A stretch of DNA of 64,000 nucleotides, from assembly GCA_902781045.1 (NCBI GenBank), contig CACZHT010000010.1, positions 47,841-111,840 of the forward strand, read 5' to 3'. The DNA is from an uncultured Bacteroidales bacterium (GTDB taxonomy: Bacteria; Bacteroidota; Bacteroidia; Bacteroidales; Muribaculaceae). Of the stretch, positions 16,709 to 25,516 are shown piece after piece; the stretch's first letter is position 1, and every line of letters begins with the position of its first letter. The notes beneath the pieces are model-generated. The model was not told the DNA's origin, made no database searches, and was given only the letters and a program-made list of their open reading frames with translations. The position numbers were made by a program, and so were the translations under genes.

Positions 16709-18370
16709 ATGAAAACAAGATATCTAGCAATGATGACCCTGGCCTGCGCCATGATGGGGTTGGGCTCGTGCAACGACTATCTGGACCTCGAGCCCACCAA
16801 CTCGGTGAGCGACAAGCTCATCTGGACCAGCAAGGCCAATGCACAACTGGTGGTCAACAACATGTATGAGGACATTGCCTATCTGGGCAACTATAACACC
16901 GGCGAGTGCCTGGCCGGCATGACCGAGGCACTGACCGACGAGTTCAAGTATGGCGACATGACCTACAACTCGCTCTGCTACATCCCCAGCGAGTTTGCCT
17001 ACGGCGGAACGGCCACGCTCACCACGAGCTATGTGTCGACTTACCTGGGCAGCTGGTCGACGATGTATCGTTACATCGCCCGCGCCAACCAGGGCATCTC
17101 CAACCTGCACAAGTATGCCACATTCGATCAGCAGGATCGCGACGAAGTCGAGGCCGAGTTGCGTTTCTTCCGGGCGTTCTACTATGCCGAGTTGGCCAAG
17201 AAGTACCACAGCGTGGTGCTCTACGACGAGGATATGGACAAGTATCAGAAGGACACCCCGCTCACTCCTGAGAACGAGGTCTATGAGTTCATCTATCAGG
17301 ACCTCAAGTTTGCCGCCGAGCATCTGCCCGTGAGCCTGGTGCCCAACGGACGGCTCACCAGCGGTGCAGCCTACGCCTTCCTCTCGCGTGTCATGCTCTA
17401 TGCCGAGCGCTGGCAGGATGCCCATGATGCGGCCCTCAAGGTCATGTCGATGGGCTATGAGATGCCCGCCGACCTGAACACACCGTTCACACCGGGCGGA
17501 CAGGGAGCCATCTTGCAGTACTGCTACAACAAGGAGAGCATCACCCACTCGTTTGACAACTACTATGCTCCGGGCGGTGACAAGAACACCCAGCACAACA
17601 GCATCGACGGCGGCTATGGCACTCCCACCCAGGAGATGGTCGAGAGCTTTGAGCTGAAGACCGGGGGCAAGCCCAACTGGGAGGCCTGGCACGAGGCCGA
17701 CGGTGTGACGGGCACGCCGCCCTACGACCAGCTCGAGCCGCGCTTTGCCTTCACCATCCTCTATAATGGGGCCGAGTGGAAGGGACGCACCATCGAACCG
17801 TTTGTTGGCGGTGCCGATGGCTATGCCCAGTGGAAGGTCGAAACCAAGCCGGCCGGACGCACGACCACGGGCTACTACCTGCGCAAGCTCGTCGACGAGG
17901 ATCATGACTTCAGTGTCGACCAGCGTTGCACCAAGCCCTGGACGGCCATCCGCTATGCCGAGGTCCTGCTCAACTATGCCGAGGCATGCTATCGCCTGAA
18001 CAAACCCGAGCAGGCACTCGATGCACTCAACCAGGTGCGTACCCGTCCCGCTGTGGGGCTGCCGCGCCTCAATGGCCTGAGTGGCAGCGACCTGATGGCC
18101 GCCATCCGCCAGGAACGCAAGGTTGAGCTGGCCTTCGAGGGACAGTACTATTGGGACATGCGCCGCTGGCGTCTGGCCGAGAGCGCATTCAGCAACTATC
18201 GCGTGCACGGATTCCGCATCGAGAAGAAAGCCGACGGAACATTCACCTACTACTATGTGGAGTGTGACACCGAAGACCGCCACTTCCCGGCCAAGATGTA
18301 CACCACTCCTCTGCCCGAGAGCGAGCTCTCGAGCAACAAGAGTGTCCAGCAATTCCCCGAGTGGAACTAA
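16709..18370 (+). CDS. SusD-like surface glycan-binding lipoprotein
   Basis: A 553-residue RagB/SusD-family protein. The lipobox is GLGSC (Cys 21), followed by NDYLDLEPTNSVSD, the usual SusD opening. TPR-like helices (AELRFFRAFYYAELAKKY) and the C-terminal SusD segment (AIRYAEVLLNYAEACYRL, then IRQERKVELAFEGQYYWDMRRW) are all present. It caps the SusC barrel and captures glycan at the cell surface. Sugar-contacting residues cannot be assigned from sequence. It is 13 bp from susC and 30 bp from the next surface lipoprotein, so these three are co-expressed. Confidence 0.95.
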   Translation: MKTRYLAMMTLACAMMGLGSCNDYLDLEPTNSVSDKLIWTSKANAQLVVNNMYEDIAYLGNYNTGECLAGMTEALTDEFKYGDMTYNSLCYIPSEFAYGGTATLTTSYVSTYLGSWSTMYRYIARANQGISNLHKYATFDQQDRDEVEAELRFFRAFYYAELAKKYHSVVLYDEDMDKYQKDTPLTPENEVYEFIYQDLKFAAEHLPVSLVPNGRLTSGAAYAFLSRVMLYAERWQDAHDAALKVMSMGYEMPADLNTPFTPGGQGAILQYCYNKESITHSFDNYYAPGGDKNTQHNSIDGGYGTPTQEMVESFELKTGGKPNWEAWHEADGVTGTPPYDQLEPRFAFTILYNGAEWKGRTIEPFVGGADGYAQWKVETKPAGRTTTGYYLRKLVDEDHDFSVDQRCTKPWTAIRYAEVLLNYAEACYRLNKPEQALDALNQVRTRPAVGLPRLNGLSGSDLMAAIRQERKVELAFEGQYYWDMRRWRLAESAFSNYRVHGFRIEKKADGTFTYYYVECDTEDRHFPAKMYTTPLPESELSSNKSVQQFPEWN

Positions 18371-18400
18371 GCGTCTCACACACTAAAAACTTCAACCGAC

Positions 18401-20098
18401 ATGAAAAAGAACATATTATATCTCTCAGCCATCGTGATGCTGGCCGTGGTGATGACCGCATGCCACGACCCGGAGTATGTGCTGCCCACGGCCGACCGCC
18501 AGGGCATCACCAGCATCACGGCTCTGTTCACCCAGGGCAAATATGCCGAGGTCGAGGCGGCCAAACTCACCGTCACCGACCCCGATCAGACCGACTTTGT
18601 CATTCCCATCCCCTGGTACTATCCCGAGGACAGCGATGACCCCACCACCGAGGACGACCTCAAGACCATGCGTGTCAAGGTGGAGCTGGACAACAACTGC
18701 ACCATCGACCCGGCTATCACCATCCTGGATTTGAACCAGACGCACACGTTCACGTTCACTAATCCCCAGGGCGAGAAGCGGCCCATCACCATCCGTGGCG
18801 AGCGCACCCGCTCCAACAAGTGTGCTGTGCTGGCCTTCACGGTCAACGGCGACCTGTCGTGCATCATCGACGAGGAGAACAAGACCATCTCGATTCCCAC
18901 TGCCGACGACCTGACCGATGCCACGTTCGAGTGCACGCTCTCGCCGCATGCCACCATCAGCCCCGAGCCGGGAACTCCGATGGACATGAACGAGGGGGCC
19001 ACTGTCACCGTCACTGCCGACAATGGCACATCAAAGGCCACCTACACCCTGCTCAAGCTCGTGCCCAGCAAGGTGGACAACGGCATGCGTGCCGGCTCGG
19101 GTGTGCTCAAGTTTGAGGCCGACCTGGCTCGTATGGCCGGAGTGACCAATGCTGAGAGCATCCATCCCACGCTGGCTGCCATGGGACGCTATGTGGTGGT
19201 TAACCTGGGCGACGGCTCTACGCCGTTCTACATCGACAAGAACACCGGCAGCAAGGTGGGCGACATCACCCTGGGCAGTGCCGTGCCCACGGGCTGCGTC
19301 TCGAGCGACGAGGCCGGTCACCTGCTCATCGCCAACTTCTCGGACGGCTCGACCTTCAGCATCTGGCGCAGTGACGGTGTCGACCAGACCCCGGTCAAGC
19401 TGCTGGACTATGAGAATGCGCTCAACCTCACCCTGGGCGACTACATCCAGGTGGTGGGCGACTTGGATGGCGAAGCCTACATTGTGGCTACCACGGGCGG
19501 ACTCTATGCCCAGCACTTTGTGCGCTGGCATGTCACCGGCGGTGTCGTCGGCCAGCCCGAGGTGGTGAGCATCAATGGTGTGCTGCAGTGGAACTACCGC
19601 GACAACAACACCAAGGTGGCCATGCGCACCATCAATCCGGCCGATGGCTACTTCATGGGACAGTATGCCGACGGCAACGACCCGTTCTACTTCATCGACG
19701 GCACGACCAACACCGTGGTGGGCAGCCTCGGTCCTGTGGCCGACGGACTGTCGTGGGGCAAGAAGCACGCCTACTGCGACAGCCGGGTCTTCAACGGCAA
19801 CAGCTACACTGTGCTCTTCTCGATGGGCTACTGGCCCAACTGGGGCTTGCCGGGCATTCTCTATCTGCTCGACACCAGCAACACGAGCTTCTTCAACGGG
19901 GCGGCCATCAACGCCGCGTCGGGGCTGGTGGCCACCTTCGGCATGACCGACTATGAGACCATCCCATACGCCGGCGACGGACGTTGTGGCGATGTGGTGC
20001 TCATGACCACCAAGGACGGCTATTACCTTGACCTCTACTATGTGAGCAACACGCACCTGAGCGTGGGTTGCATCGAGTTTGACTGTATCGACAAGTAA
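18401..20098 (+). CDS. Surface lipoprotein, DUF5018/DUF4623-like, with propeller-like C-terminal domain
   Basis: A 565-residue lipoprotein (MKKNILYLSAIVMLAVVMTAC; lipobox Cys 21). The N-terminal ~230 residues look like Ig-like modules of DUF5018 type. The C-terminal ~330 residues carry recurring beta-rich segments (YVVVNLGDGSTPFYI, YIQVVGDLDGEAYIVATTGG, DGRCGDVVLMTTKDGYYLDL) that suggest a beta-propeller-like or DUF4623-like fold. Its position right after SusD is where SusE/F-type glycan-binding proteins lie. The C-terminal domain is clearly paralogous to residues ~95-430 of the dockerin-bearing protein at 21241-22542. The Pfam names are from memory of the family and are less certain than the architecture. 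Confidence 0.65.
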   Translation: MKKNILYLSAIVMLAVVMTACHDPEYVLPTADRQGITSITALFTQGKYAEVEAAKLTVTDPDQTDFVIPIPWYYPEDSDDPTTEDDLKTMRVKVELDNNCTIDPAITILDLNQTHTFTFTNPQGEKRPITIRGERTRSNKCAVLAFTVNGDLSCIIDEENKTISIPTADDLTDATFECTLSPHATISPEPGTPMDMNEGATVTVTADNGTSKATYTLLKLVPSKVDNGMRAGSGVLKFEADLARMAGVTNAESIHPTLAAMGRYVVVNLGDGSTPFYIDKNTGSKVGDITLGSAVPTGCVSSDEAGHLLIANFSDGSTFSIWRSDGVDQTPVKLLDYENALNLTLGDYIQVVGDLDGEAYIVATTGGLYAQHFVRWHVTGGVVGQPEVVSINGVLQWNYRDNNTKVAMRTINPADGYFMGQYADGNDPFYFIDGTTNTVVGSLGPVADGLSWGKKHAYCDSRVFNGNSYTVLFSMGYWPNWGLPGILYLLDTSNTSFFNGAAINAASGLVATFGMTDYETIPYAGDGRCGDVVLMTTKDGYYLDLYYVSNTHLSVGCIEFDCIDK

Positions 20099-20115
20099 CA
20101 ACATGAATCGTCAGT

Positions 20116-20146
20116 GGTGAGGGAGCTGCTTCCCGGCTTCCTCACC
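20116..20146 (+). terminator. Intra-operon stem-loop
   Basis: GGTGAGG at 20116-20122 pairs with CCTCACC at 20140-20146. It sits between the SusD-side lipoprotein and the NAGPA gene. The following run is A-rich, not T-rich, so it is more likely an mRNA-processing or stability element than a strong terminator. Confidence 0.4.
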
Positions 20147-20163
20147 CATTAAAAAACAGAATA

Positions 20164-21180
20164 ATGATGAAACTGAACAAAATAATGATCCTGACCGTTG
20201 CCCTGCTGGCATTCACAGCGTGTGGCGACGAGAACAAACCCGTGCAGTGGTGGGACTGGACTACCGAGGAGCCGGAACCCGGTCCGGAGCCGGGTGTCGA
20301 GGACGCCAACCCCAAGCTTGTGGAGCTGGGATGGGCCAACGTGGCTGGCGAGTTTGGCGAGCTGCCCGACTACATCAACGTCTATCGTGCCCCGGCTACG
20401 CTGCAAGGCAAGAACGCAGTGGCCTACGTTGCTGTGGCCGATGTCAACAAGGTGGTGTTTGATGTCCTGGGCGAGGCTACGGGCTATAACACGCCCACCG
20501 ATTTCTTCAACGCCAAGGCGGCTGCCGTGATCATCAACGGTGGATACTTCTGGGACGGCACCTCGCTGAGCCTGATGTGGCGTGATGGACAGCTCGTGAG
20601 TCCGGCCAACCAGGTGAGCAGCCCCGACTGGACCACCACGTTCTACTATCCCGTTCACGGCTATTTCGGCAAGCTGGCCGACGGCACCTACGAGACGGCG
20701 TGGACCTATACCACCATCACCTCGGCTGGAGCCAACGACAAGACCTACAGCTATCCCACACAGTTCCCGCTTGAGGCCGGGTTGGTGCCCAGTGCGACCT
20801 TCCCCGAGGGTGGCAAACTCATGGATGCCGTCACCGCCATCGGTGGTGGGCCGGTGCTGCTGCGAGGCGGCGAGGTGTGCAACAACTGGCAGGACGAGTG
20901 GCTTGAGGATATCGGTGCCGACGGCAATGCTCCGCGCACGGCCATCGGCTATACGGGCACTAGGCTCATCTACTTTGTGTGCGAGGGACGCAACATGACC
21001 CCCGATGTGCCGGGCCTCAGCACACTCGATGTGGCCAACATTCTCAAGGACATGGGTTGCACGCAGGCACTGAATCTGGATGGCGGTGGGTCGACCATGA
21101 TGCTGGTCAACGGCAAGCCCGTCATCAAGCCCAGCGATGGCACCGAGCGCAAGGTGGTCAGTGCCGTCTCGATGAACTAA
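20164..21180 (+). CDS. Phosphodiester glycosidase (NAGPA family) lipoprotein
   Basis: A 338-residue lipoprotein (LLAFTAC lipobox). The NAGPA domain is shown by AAAVIINGGYFW near residue 120, RTAIGYTGTRLIYFVCEGR, and the hallmark QALNLDGGGSTMMLVNGKP near residue 305, ending SAVSMN. Human NAGPA (the uncovering enzyme) removes GlcNAc from a GlcNAc-1-phospho-6-mannose diester, and bacterial homologs are assigned as phosphodiester glycosidases. This makes a sugar-1-phosphodiester glycan a plausible target of this locus. It is likely anchored at the outer membrane. It stands between the paired propeller-like proteins and is 60 bp upstream of the dockerin version. Confidence 0.85.
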   Translation: MMKLNKIMILTVALLAFTACGDENKPVQWWDWTTEEPEPGPEPGVEDANPKLVELGWANVAGEFGELPDYINVYRAPATLQGKNAVAYVAVADVNKVVFDVLGEATGYNTPTDFFNAKAAAVIINGGYFWDGTSLSLMWRDGQLVSPANQVSSPDWTTTFYYPVHGYFGKLADGTYETAWTYTTITSAGANDKTYSYPTQFPLEAGLVPSATFPEGGKLMDAVTAIGGGPVLLRGGEVCNNWQDEWLEDIGADGNAPRTAIGYTGTRLIYFVCEGRNMTPDVPGLSTLDVANILKDMGCTQALNLDGGGSTMMLVNGKPVIKPSDGTERKVVSAVSMN

Positions 21181-21240
21181 CAGAAACGTGAGACAAATAA
21201 GTATTTAACTCAAAGTTTAACCAATTAAATTATCAATCTT

Positions 21241-22542
21241 ATGAAGCTAAAACGACTTTTCATGGTTGGCGCTATGGTGGCCGCAATGTGTGGCACCGCT
21301 AGCGCAGCGACATTGGGCGACGTCGACGGCAACGGAGAGGTGGACATCGCCGATGTCAATGCAGTGATCAACATCATGCTCGGCAGAGCCGAGCAGAATC
21401 CGGCCGCCGACCTCACCGGCAACGGAGAGGTGGACATCGCCGATGTCAACATGGTGATCAACGTCATGCTGGGCAAGGTCACTCCCGAGCAGCCGGGCGA
21501 CGGCATCCGTGAGGGCTCGGCACAGCAGTTGTTCGAGGTTGAGCTGAAGGCTCTCTATGAGGAGCTGGATGCCAATGCCATCCATCCCACGGTGGCCACT
21601 GTGGGCGACTATGTGGTGGTGTGCTTGGGCGATGGCCGCACACCGGTCTATGTCAACAAGGCCACGGGCGAGAAGCTGGGTGAGATTGCTCTGGGCGAGG
21701 CTGTGCCTACGGGCAGTGTGACCAGCGACGAGAACGGCAACCTGGTCATCGCCAACTGGGCCGATGGGCAAGGTTCCAACTTCTGCCTGTGGAAGACCGC
21801 AGATGTCACGGCTGAACCGGTCAAGATTCTCGAGGTTCCCAATGCATGGGGCATCACTCTGGGCGACTATGTGCAGGTTATCGGCAACCTCGATGGCGAT
21901 GCTACCATCGTGGCTACCTTCGGTGGACTCTATGCCCAGCACATCGCACGCTGGACGGTCACCGGCGGTGTGGTTAATCCTGAGGCCCAGGTGGTTCAAG
22001 TGGGTGGCACAAGCGTTCAGCAGATTTGGAGTCGCGACAATAACTTCAACGTGGCTCAACGCACCAGTGACCCCGCTGATGGCTACTTCATGGGTCAGTA
22101 TGCCAGTGGAGTCGACAATTTCTACTTCATTGACGGTGCCACTAATGAAATCGCTGGTACGCTGCTGCCTGCTATCGCAGGCGACGTGTCGGGTTGGAAA
22201 TATGCCAACTGCTACTGCACCACGTTCAATGGCGTGAACTACACCGTACTCTTCACCATGGGCTTCTGGCCCAACTGGGGGCTGCCGGGAACATTGTACC
22301 TCTTCAACACCGACACGGTTGACTATTTTGATGGTGTCAACACCATTGCAACTGCACCAGGATTGTTTGGCACCTACGCCGTGGGTGACGCCGACTTCGA
22401 TGTCACTCCCTACGCCGGCGACGGTCGTGTGGCCGATGTCAAGCTCATCCCCACCAAGGATGGCAAGCGCCTCGACCTGGTCTATACCAGCAACACGCAC
22501 CTGACGGTGGGATGCGTGGAGTTTGACTGCATTGAACAATAA
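21241..22542 (+). CDS. Secreted protein: two dockerin-like repeats plus propeller-like domain
   Basis: A 433-residue protein with a signal peptide (MVAAMCGTASAA). Two dockerin type I-like Ca-binding repeats follow at about residues 24-80: GDVDGNGEVDIADVNAVIN and DLTGNGEVDIADVNMVIN, each with the D-x-D/N-x-D-x-E-D EF-hand-like loop. The remaining ~340 residues are paralogous to the C-terminus of the lipoprotein at 18401-20098 (YVVVCLGDGRTPVYV, YVQVIGNLDGDATIVATFGG). No lipobox and no T9SS tail is visible. The dockerin module may dock to a cohesin-like partner or serve as a Ca-dependent anchor; no cohesin is recognised in the window. The DNA of the two repeats is nearly identical, indicating recent duplication. 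Confidence 0.75.
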   Translation: MKLKRLFMVGAMVAAMCGTASAATLGDVDGNGEVDIADVNAVINIMLGRAEQNPAADLTGNGEVDIADVNMVINVMLGKVTPEQPGDGIREGSAQQLFEVELKALYEELDANAIHPTVATVGDYVVVCLGDGRTPVYVNKATGEKLGEIALGEAVPTGSVTSDENGNLVIANWADGQGSNFCLWKTADVTAEPVKILEVPNAWGITLGDYVQVIGNLDGDATIVATFGGLYAQHIARWTVTGGVVNPEAQVVQVGGTSVQQIWSRDNNFNVAQRTSDPADGYFMGQYASGVDNFYFIDGATNEIAGTLLPAIAGDVSGWKYANCYCTTFNGVNYTVLFTMGFWPNWGLPGTLYLFNTDTVDYFDGVNTIATAPGLFGTYAVGDADFDVTPYAGDGRVADVKLIPTKDGKRLDLVYTSNTHLTVGCVEFDCIEQ

Positions 22543-22556
22543 TCCATAACCCTTGT

Positions 22557-22594
22557 GACTGCAAGTCGGGTCAGATTTGGCCTGATTTGCAGTC
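22557..22594 (+). terminator. Intra-operon hairpin between the two paralog pairs
   Basis: GACTGCAA at 22557-22564 pairs perfectly with TTGCAGTC at 22587-22594, with further TCAG/CTGA pairing inside. CTTT follows. It may act as a partial terminator or processing site that separates expression of the propeller pair from the GHL10 pair. Confidence 0.45.
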
Positions 22595-22618
22595 CTTTAC
22601 TAAAACAGATCAAGAAAG

Positions 22619-23989
22619 ATGAAACTACTTCGCTCACTGCTGATGCTCCTGGCCATGGCAGCCGCACTGACGGCCTGTGGCAACGATGAGCCATCGCCCA
22701 CACCGACCCCCACTCCCGACCCCGAGCCTACCCCGACCCGGCAGGAGAAGCCGCGGTATATGTGGATTGACGCCAGTGCCAACTTCCCCATCTTTGCCGA
22801 CAGCAAGGACAATATCCGCCGCGACCTGCAGCGCGCCCATGACGCGGGCATCACCGATGTCGTGGTCGATGTGCGCCCCACCGAGGGTGATGTGCTGTTC
22901 GAGTGCTCGGTTATCGACCGTGTCACTCAGTTACCCTCATGGCAAGGAGGGCACTACACGATGTACACCCGTACGTCCACGTGGGACTATCTGCAGGCAT
23001 TCATCGACATCGGCCATGAGCTGGGTCTCAAGGTGCATGCCGGAGTCAACATGATGGTGGGCGGATGCAAGTACAACAACCTGGGGCAGCAGGGAGCGGT
23101 GTTCCGCAATGCCGAGCAGCGCGACTGGGTCACGGTGCTCAACACCACTGCCGGACTGGTCAACGAGATGGACCAGAGCGATCGCGGCACCAAGTTCTAC
23201 AACCCGGCCAATGACGACGTGCAGCGCTATCTGTTGACCATGCTGCGCGACCTGGCCAAGTATGACCTGGACGGCATCGTGCTGGACCGTTGCCGCTATG
23301 ACAACTTTGCCAGCGACTTCAGCGATGTCTCGCGACAGAAGTTTGAACAATATCTGGGTCATGCCGTCGACAACTGGCCCGCCGATGTGATGAGGCCGGG
23401 CATGGCAGTCACTCCCATCCCCAGCACAACACCCACCTATTTCAAGGACTGGATGGCTTTCCGTGCCAAGGTAATACATGACTTTATCCTCCGTGCGCGT
23501 GATGCCGTCAAGGGGACGAACAACAAGATTCAGTTTGCCGTCTATGTCGGGGCATGGTACTCGACCTACTACGATGTGGGTGTCAACTGGGCAAGCAGCA
23601 AATATGACCCATCGGCCGACTATCCACGCTGGGCCAACAGTGACTACCGCAAATACGGCTTCGCCCAGAACCTGGACTTCCTGCTGCTGGGGGCATACGC
23701 GGCTACCAACAGTATCTATGGCGGTGGCGAGTGGTCGTGCCAGGGATTCTGCCAGCAGGCCCGCACACTGCTCAAGGATGACGTGAAGTTTGCTGCCGGT
23801 CCCGATGTGGGCAACCCCGAGGGTTGGCCCGGTGGAGGGCAGTTCTCCGCTGTGACGCAGAGTGTAGATGCCTGCATCAATGCCGCCGACGGTTACTTTA
23901 TCTTCGACATGGTGCATGTGCGCAATTTCGACTATTGGGATGCCATCCGCCTCGGCGTAGACAACTACCTGAAAACACTAGATGATTAA
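22619..23989 (+). CDS. GHL10-family (DUF187-like) glycoside hydrolase, lipoprotein form
   Basis: A 456-residue lipoprotein (ALTAC lipobox, then a Pro/Thr-rich linker rich in PTPTP). The catalytic part resembles glycosyl-hydrolase-like 10 proteins: YMWIDASANFPIF, then GITDVVVDVRPTEGDVLF, LGLKVHAGVNMMVGG, LDGIVLDRCRYDNFASDFSD and DGYFIFDMVHVRNFDYWDAI. The Asp in VLDRCRYD and acids at other strand ends are candidate catalytic residues. Its substrate is unknown. It is roughly three-quarters identical by eye to the next gene, which replaces the lipobox and linker by dockerin-like repeats. The spacing to that gene is only 9 bp. Confidence 0.75.
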   Translation: MKLLRSLLMLLAMAAALTACGNDEPSPTPTPTPDPEPTPTRQEKPRYMWIDASANFPIFADSKDNIRRDLQRAHDAGITDVVVDVRPTEGDVLFECSVIDRVTQLPSWQGGHYTMYTRTSTWDYLQAFIDIGHELGLKVHAGVNMMVGGCKYNNLGQQGAVFRNAEQRDWVTVLNTTAGLVNEMDQSDRGTKFYNPANDDVQRYLLTMLRDLAKYDLDGIVLDRCRYDNFASDFSDVSRQKFEQYLGHAVDNWPADVMRPGMAVTPIPSTTPTYFKDWMAFRAKVIHDFILRARDAVKGTNNKIQFAVYVGAWYSTYYDVGVNWASSKYDPSADYPRWANSDYRKYGFAQNLDFLLLGAYAATNSIYGGGEWSCQGFCQQARTLLKDDVKFAAGPDVGNPEGWPGGGQFSAVTQSVDACINAADGYFIFDMVHVRNFDYWDAIRLGVDNYLKTLDD

Positions 23990-23998
23990 ATTTATTAT

Positions 23999-25516
23999 AT
24001 GAAGATCAAGAATCTGCTCGCATTTTTGATGGCACTGGTCCTGGCTGCAGCCCCGGCCAGTGCCTTTACGCGAGGCGACCTGGACAGCAATGGCACGATT
24101 GACGTGAGCGATGTCAACGCTGTGGTCAACATCATGCTGGGCAAGGCGCAGCCGGGCGGCAAGCGGCTGCTGGCCGATGTCACTCGCGATGGCACGATTG
24201 ACGTGAGCGATGTCAATGCCATCATCAACATCATGCTGGGCAAGGCTCGGGCCGTCAGCGAGAAGCCTCGCTACATGTGGATTGACGCCAGTGCCAATTT
24301 CCCGGTCTTTGCCGACAGTAAGGACAACATCCGCCGCGACCTCCAGCTGGCCTGTGATGCCGGCATCACCGATGTCGTGGTCGATGTGCGCCCCACTGAG
24401 GGCGATGTGTTGTTCGACTGCTCGGTCATCGACCAGGTCACCTGGTTGCCCTACTGGGATGGCCCCTACTACCGCAAGTACACCCGCACGGCCACCTGGG
24501 ACTATCTGCAGGCGTTCATCGACATCGGCCACGACATTGGCCTGCGTGTGCATGCCGGGGTCAACACCATGGTTGGCGGCTATGAGTACTACTATGGCAT
24601 GGGCAAGCAGGGGGTGGTGTTCCGCGACGCGGACAAGCGCGACTGGGTCACCGTGCTCAACACGGCCGATGGCATGGTCAATGCCATGGACGACACCGAC
24701 CACCACTGCAAGTTCTTCAACCCGGCCAACGACGATGTGCAGCGTTACCTGCTCACCATGCTGGCCGACCTGGCCAAGTATCAGTTGGATGGCATCGTGC
24801 TGGACCGCTGTCGCTACGATGAGTTCCTGAGCGACTTCAGCGATGTGTCGCGGCAGAAGTTTGAGCAATACTTGGGTCATGCGGTCACTAACTGGCCCTC
24901 GAGCGTGATGACACCGGGCATGGCGGTCTCGCCCCTGCCCTGGTGGCCGCCCACCTACTTCAAGCAGTGGATGGCATTCCGTGCCAAGGTCATCCACGAC
25001 TTCGTGGTCAGTGCCCGCGACACAGTCAAGGCTTGCAACCCCGACCTGCAGTTTGCCGTCTATGTCGGTGGCTGGTATTCGACCTACTATGACTATGGAG
25101 TGAACTGGGCCAGCAACCGTTATCAGACATCCAGCTACTATCCCCTCTGGGCCAACAGCGACTATCACAACTATGGCCTGGCCGGGGAGCTGGACTTCCT
25201 GCTGGTGGGGGCATACGCCGGAACGGAGAGTATCTACGGTACGGGTGAGTGGACTTGCCAGGGCTTCTGCACCCAGGCCAGGTCGCTGCTCATGGGCGAT
25301 GTCGAGTTTGCCGGTGGCCCCGATGTGGGCAATCCCACCGGTTGGCCCGATGGCGGCAAGGCCAACGAGGTGACGCAGACTGTGGATGCCTGCATCAACG
25401 CCGCCGACGGCTACTTTATCTTCGACATGGTGCATGTGCGCAACTTCAACTATTGGGATGCTATCAGCCAAGGTGTAAACAACTATCTGAACACATTGTA
25501 TAGCCGTGATGAATAA
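23999..25516 (+). CDS. GHL10-family glycoside hydrolase with two dockerin-like repeats
   Basis: A 505-residue secreted protein: signal peptide (LVLAAAPASAF), then two dockerin-like repeats at about residues 22-80 (GDLDSNGTIDVSDVNAVVN and VTRDGTIDVSDVNAIIN). A GHL10 catalytic domain nearly collinear with the preceding lipoprotein follows (YMWIDASANFPVF, LDGIVLDRCRYDEFLSDFSD). The pair is a tandem duplication in which only the N-terminal attachment module differs. Its end overlaps the phosphoesterase start by 8 bp, implying translational coupling. The same lipoprotein/dockerin alternation is seen in the propeller-like pair upstream. Confidence 0.78.
   Translation: MKIKNLLAFLMALVLAAAPASAFTRGDLDSNGTIDVSDVNAVVNIMLGKAQPGGKRLLADVTRDGTIDVSDVNAIINIMLGKARAVSEKPRYMWIDASANFPVFADSKDNIRRDLQLACDAGITDVVVDVRPTEGDVLFDCSVIDQVTWLPYWDGPYYRKYTRTATWDYLQAFIDIGHDIGLRVHAGVNTMVGGYEYYYGMGKQGVVFRDADKRDWVTVLNTADGMVNAMDDTDHHCKFFNPANDDVQRYLLTMLADLAKYQLDGIVLDRCRYDEFLSDFSDVSRQKFEQYLGHAVTNWPSSVMTPGMAVSPLPWWPPTYFKQWMAFRAKVIHDFVVSARDTVKACNPDLQFAVYVGGWYSTYYDYGVNWASNRYQTSSYYPLWANSDYHNYGLAGELDFLLVGAYAGTESIYGTGEWTCQGFCTQARSLLMGDVEFAGGPDVGNPTGWPDGGKANEVTQTVDACINAADGYFIFDMVHVRNFNYWDAISQGVNNYLNTLYSRDE

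Noticed and set aside
16724..18379. A 551-codon open frame antisense to the SusD-like gene
   Set aside because: It mirrors the SusD gene, has no family motifs and results from the GC-rich codon bias. Similar antisense frames at 1695-2942, 12259-13551, 19031-20104, 21247-22539, 23978-25687 and 28422-30095 were rejected for the same reason.
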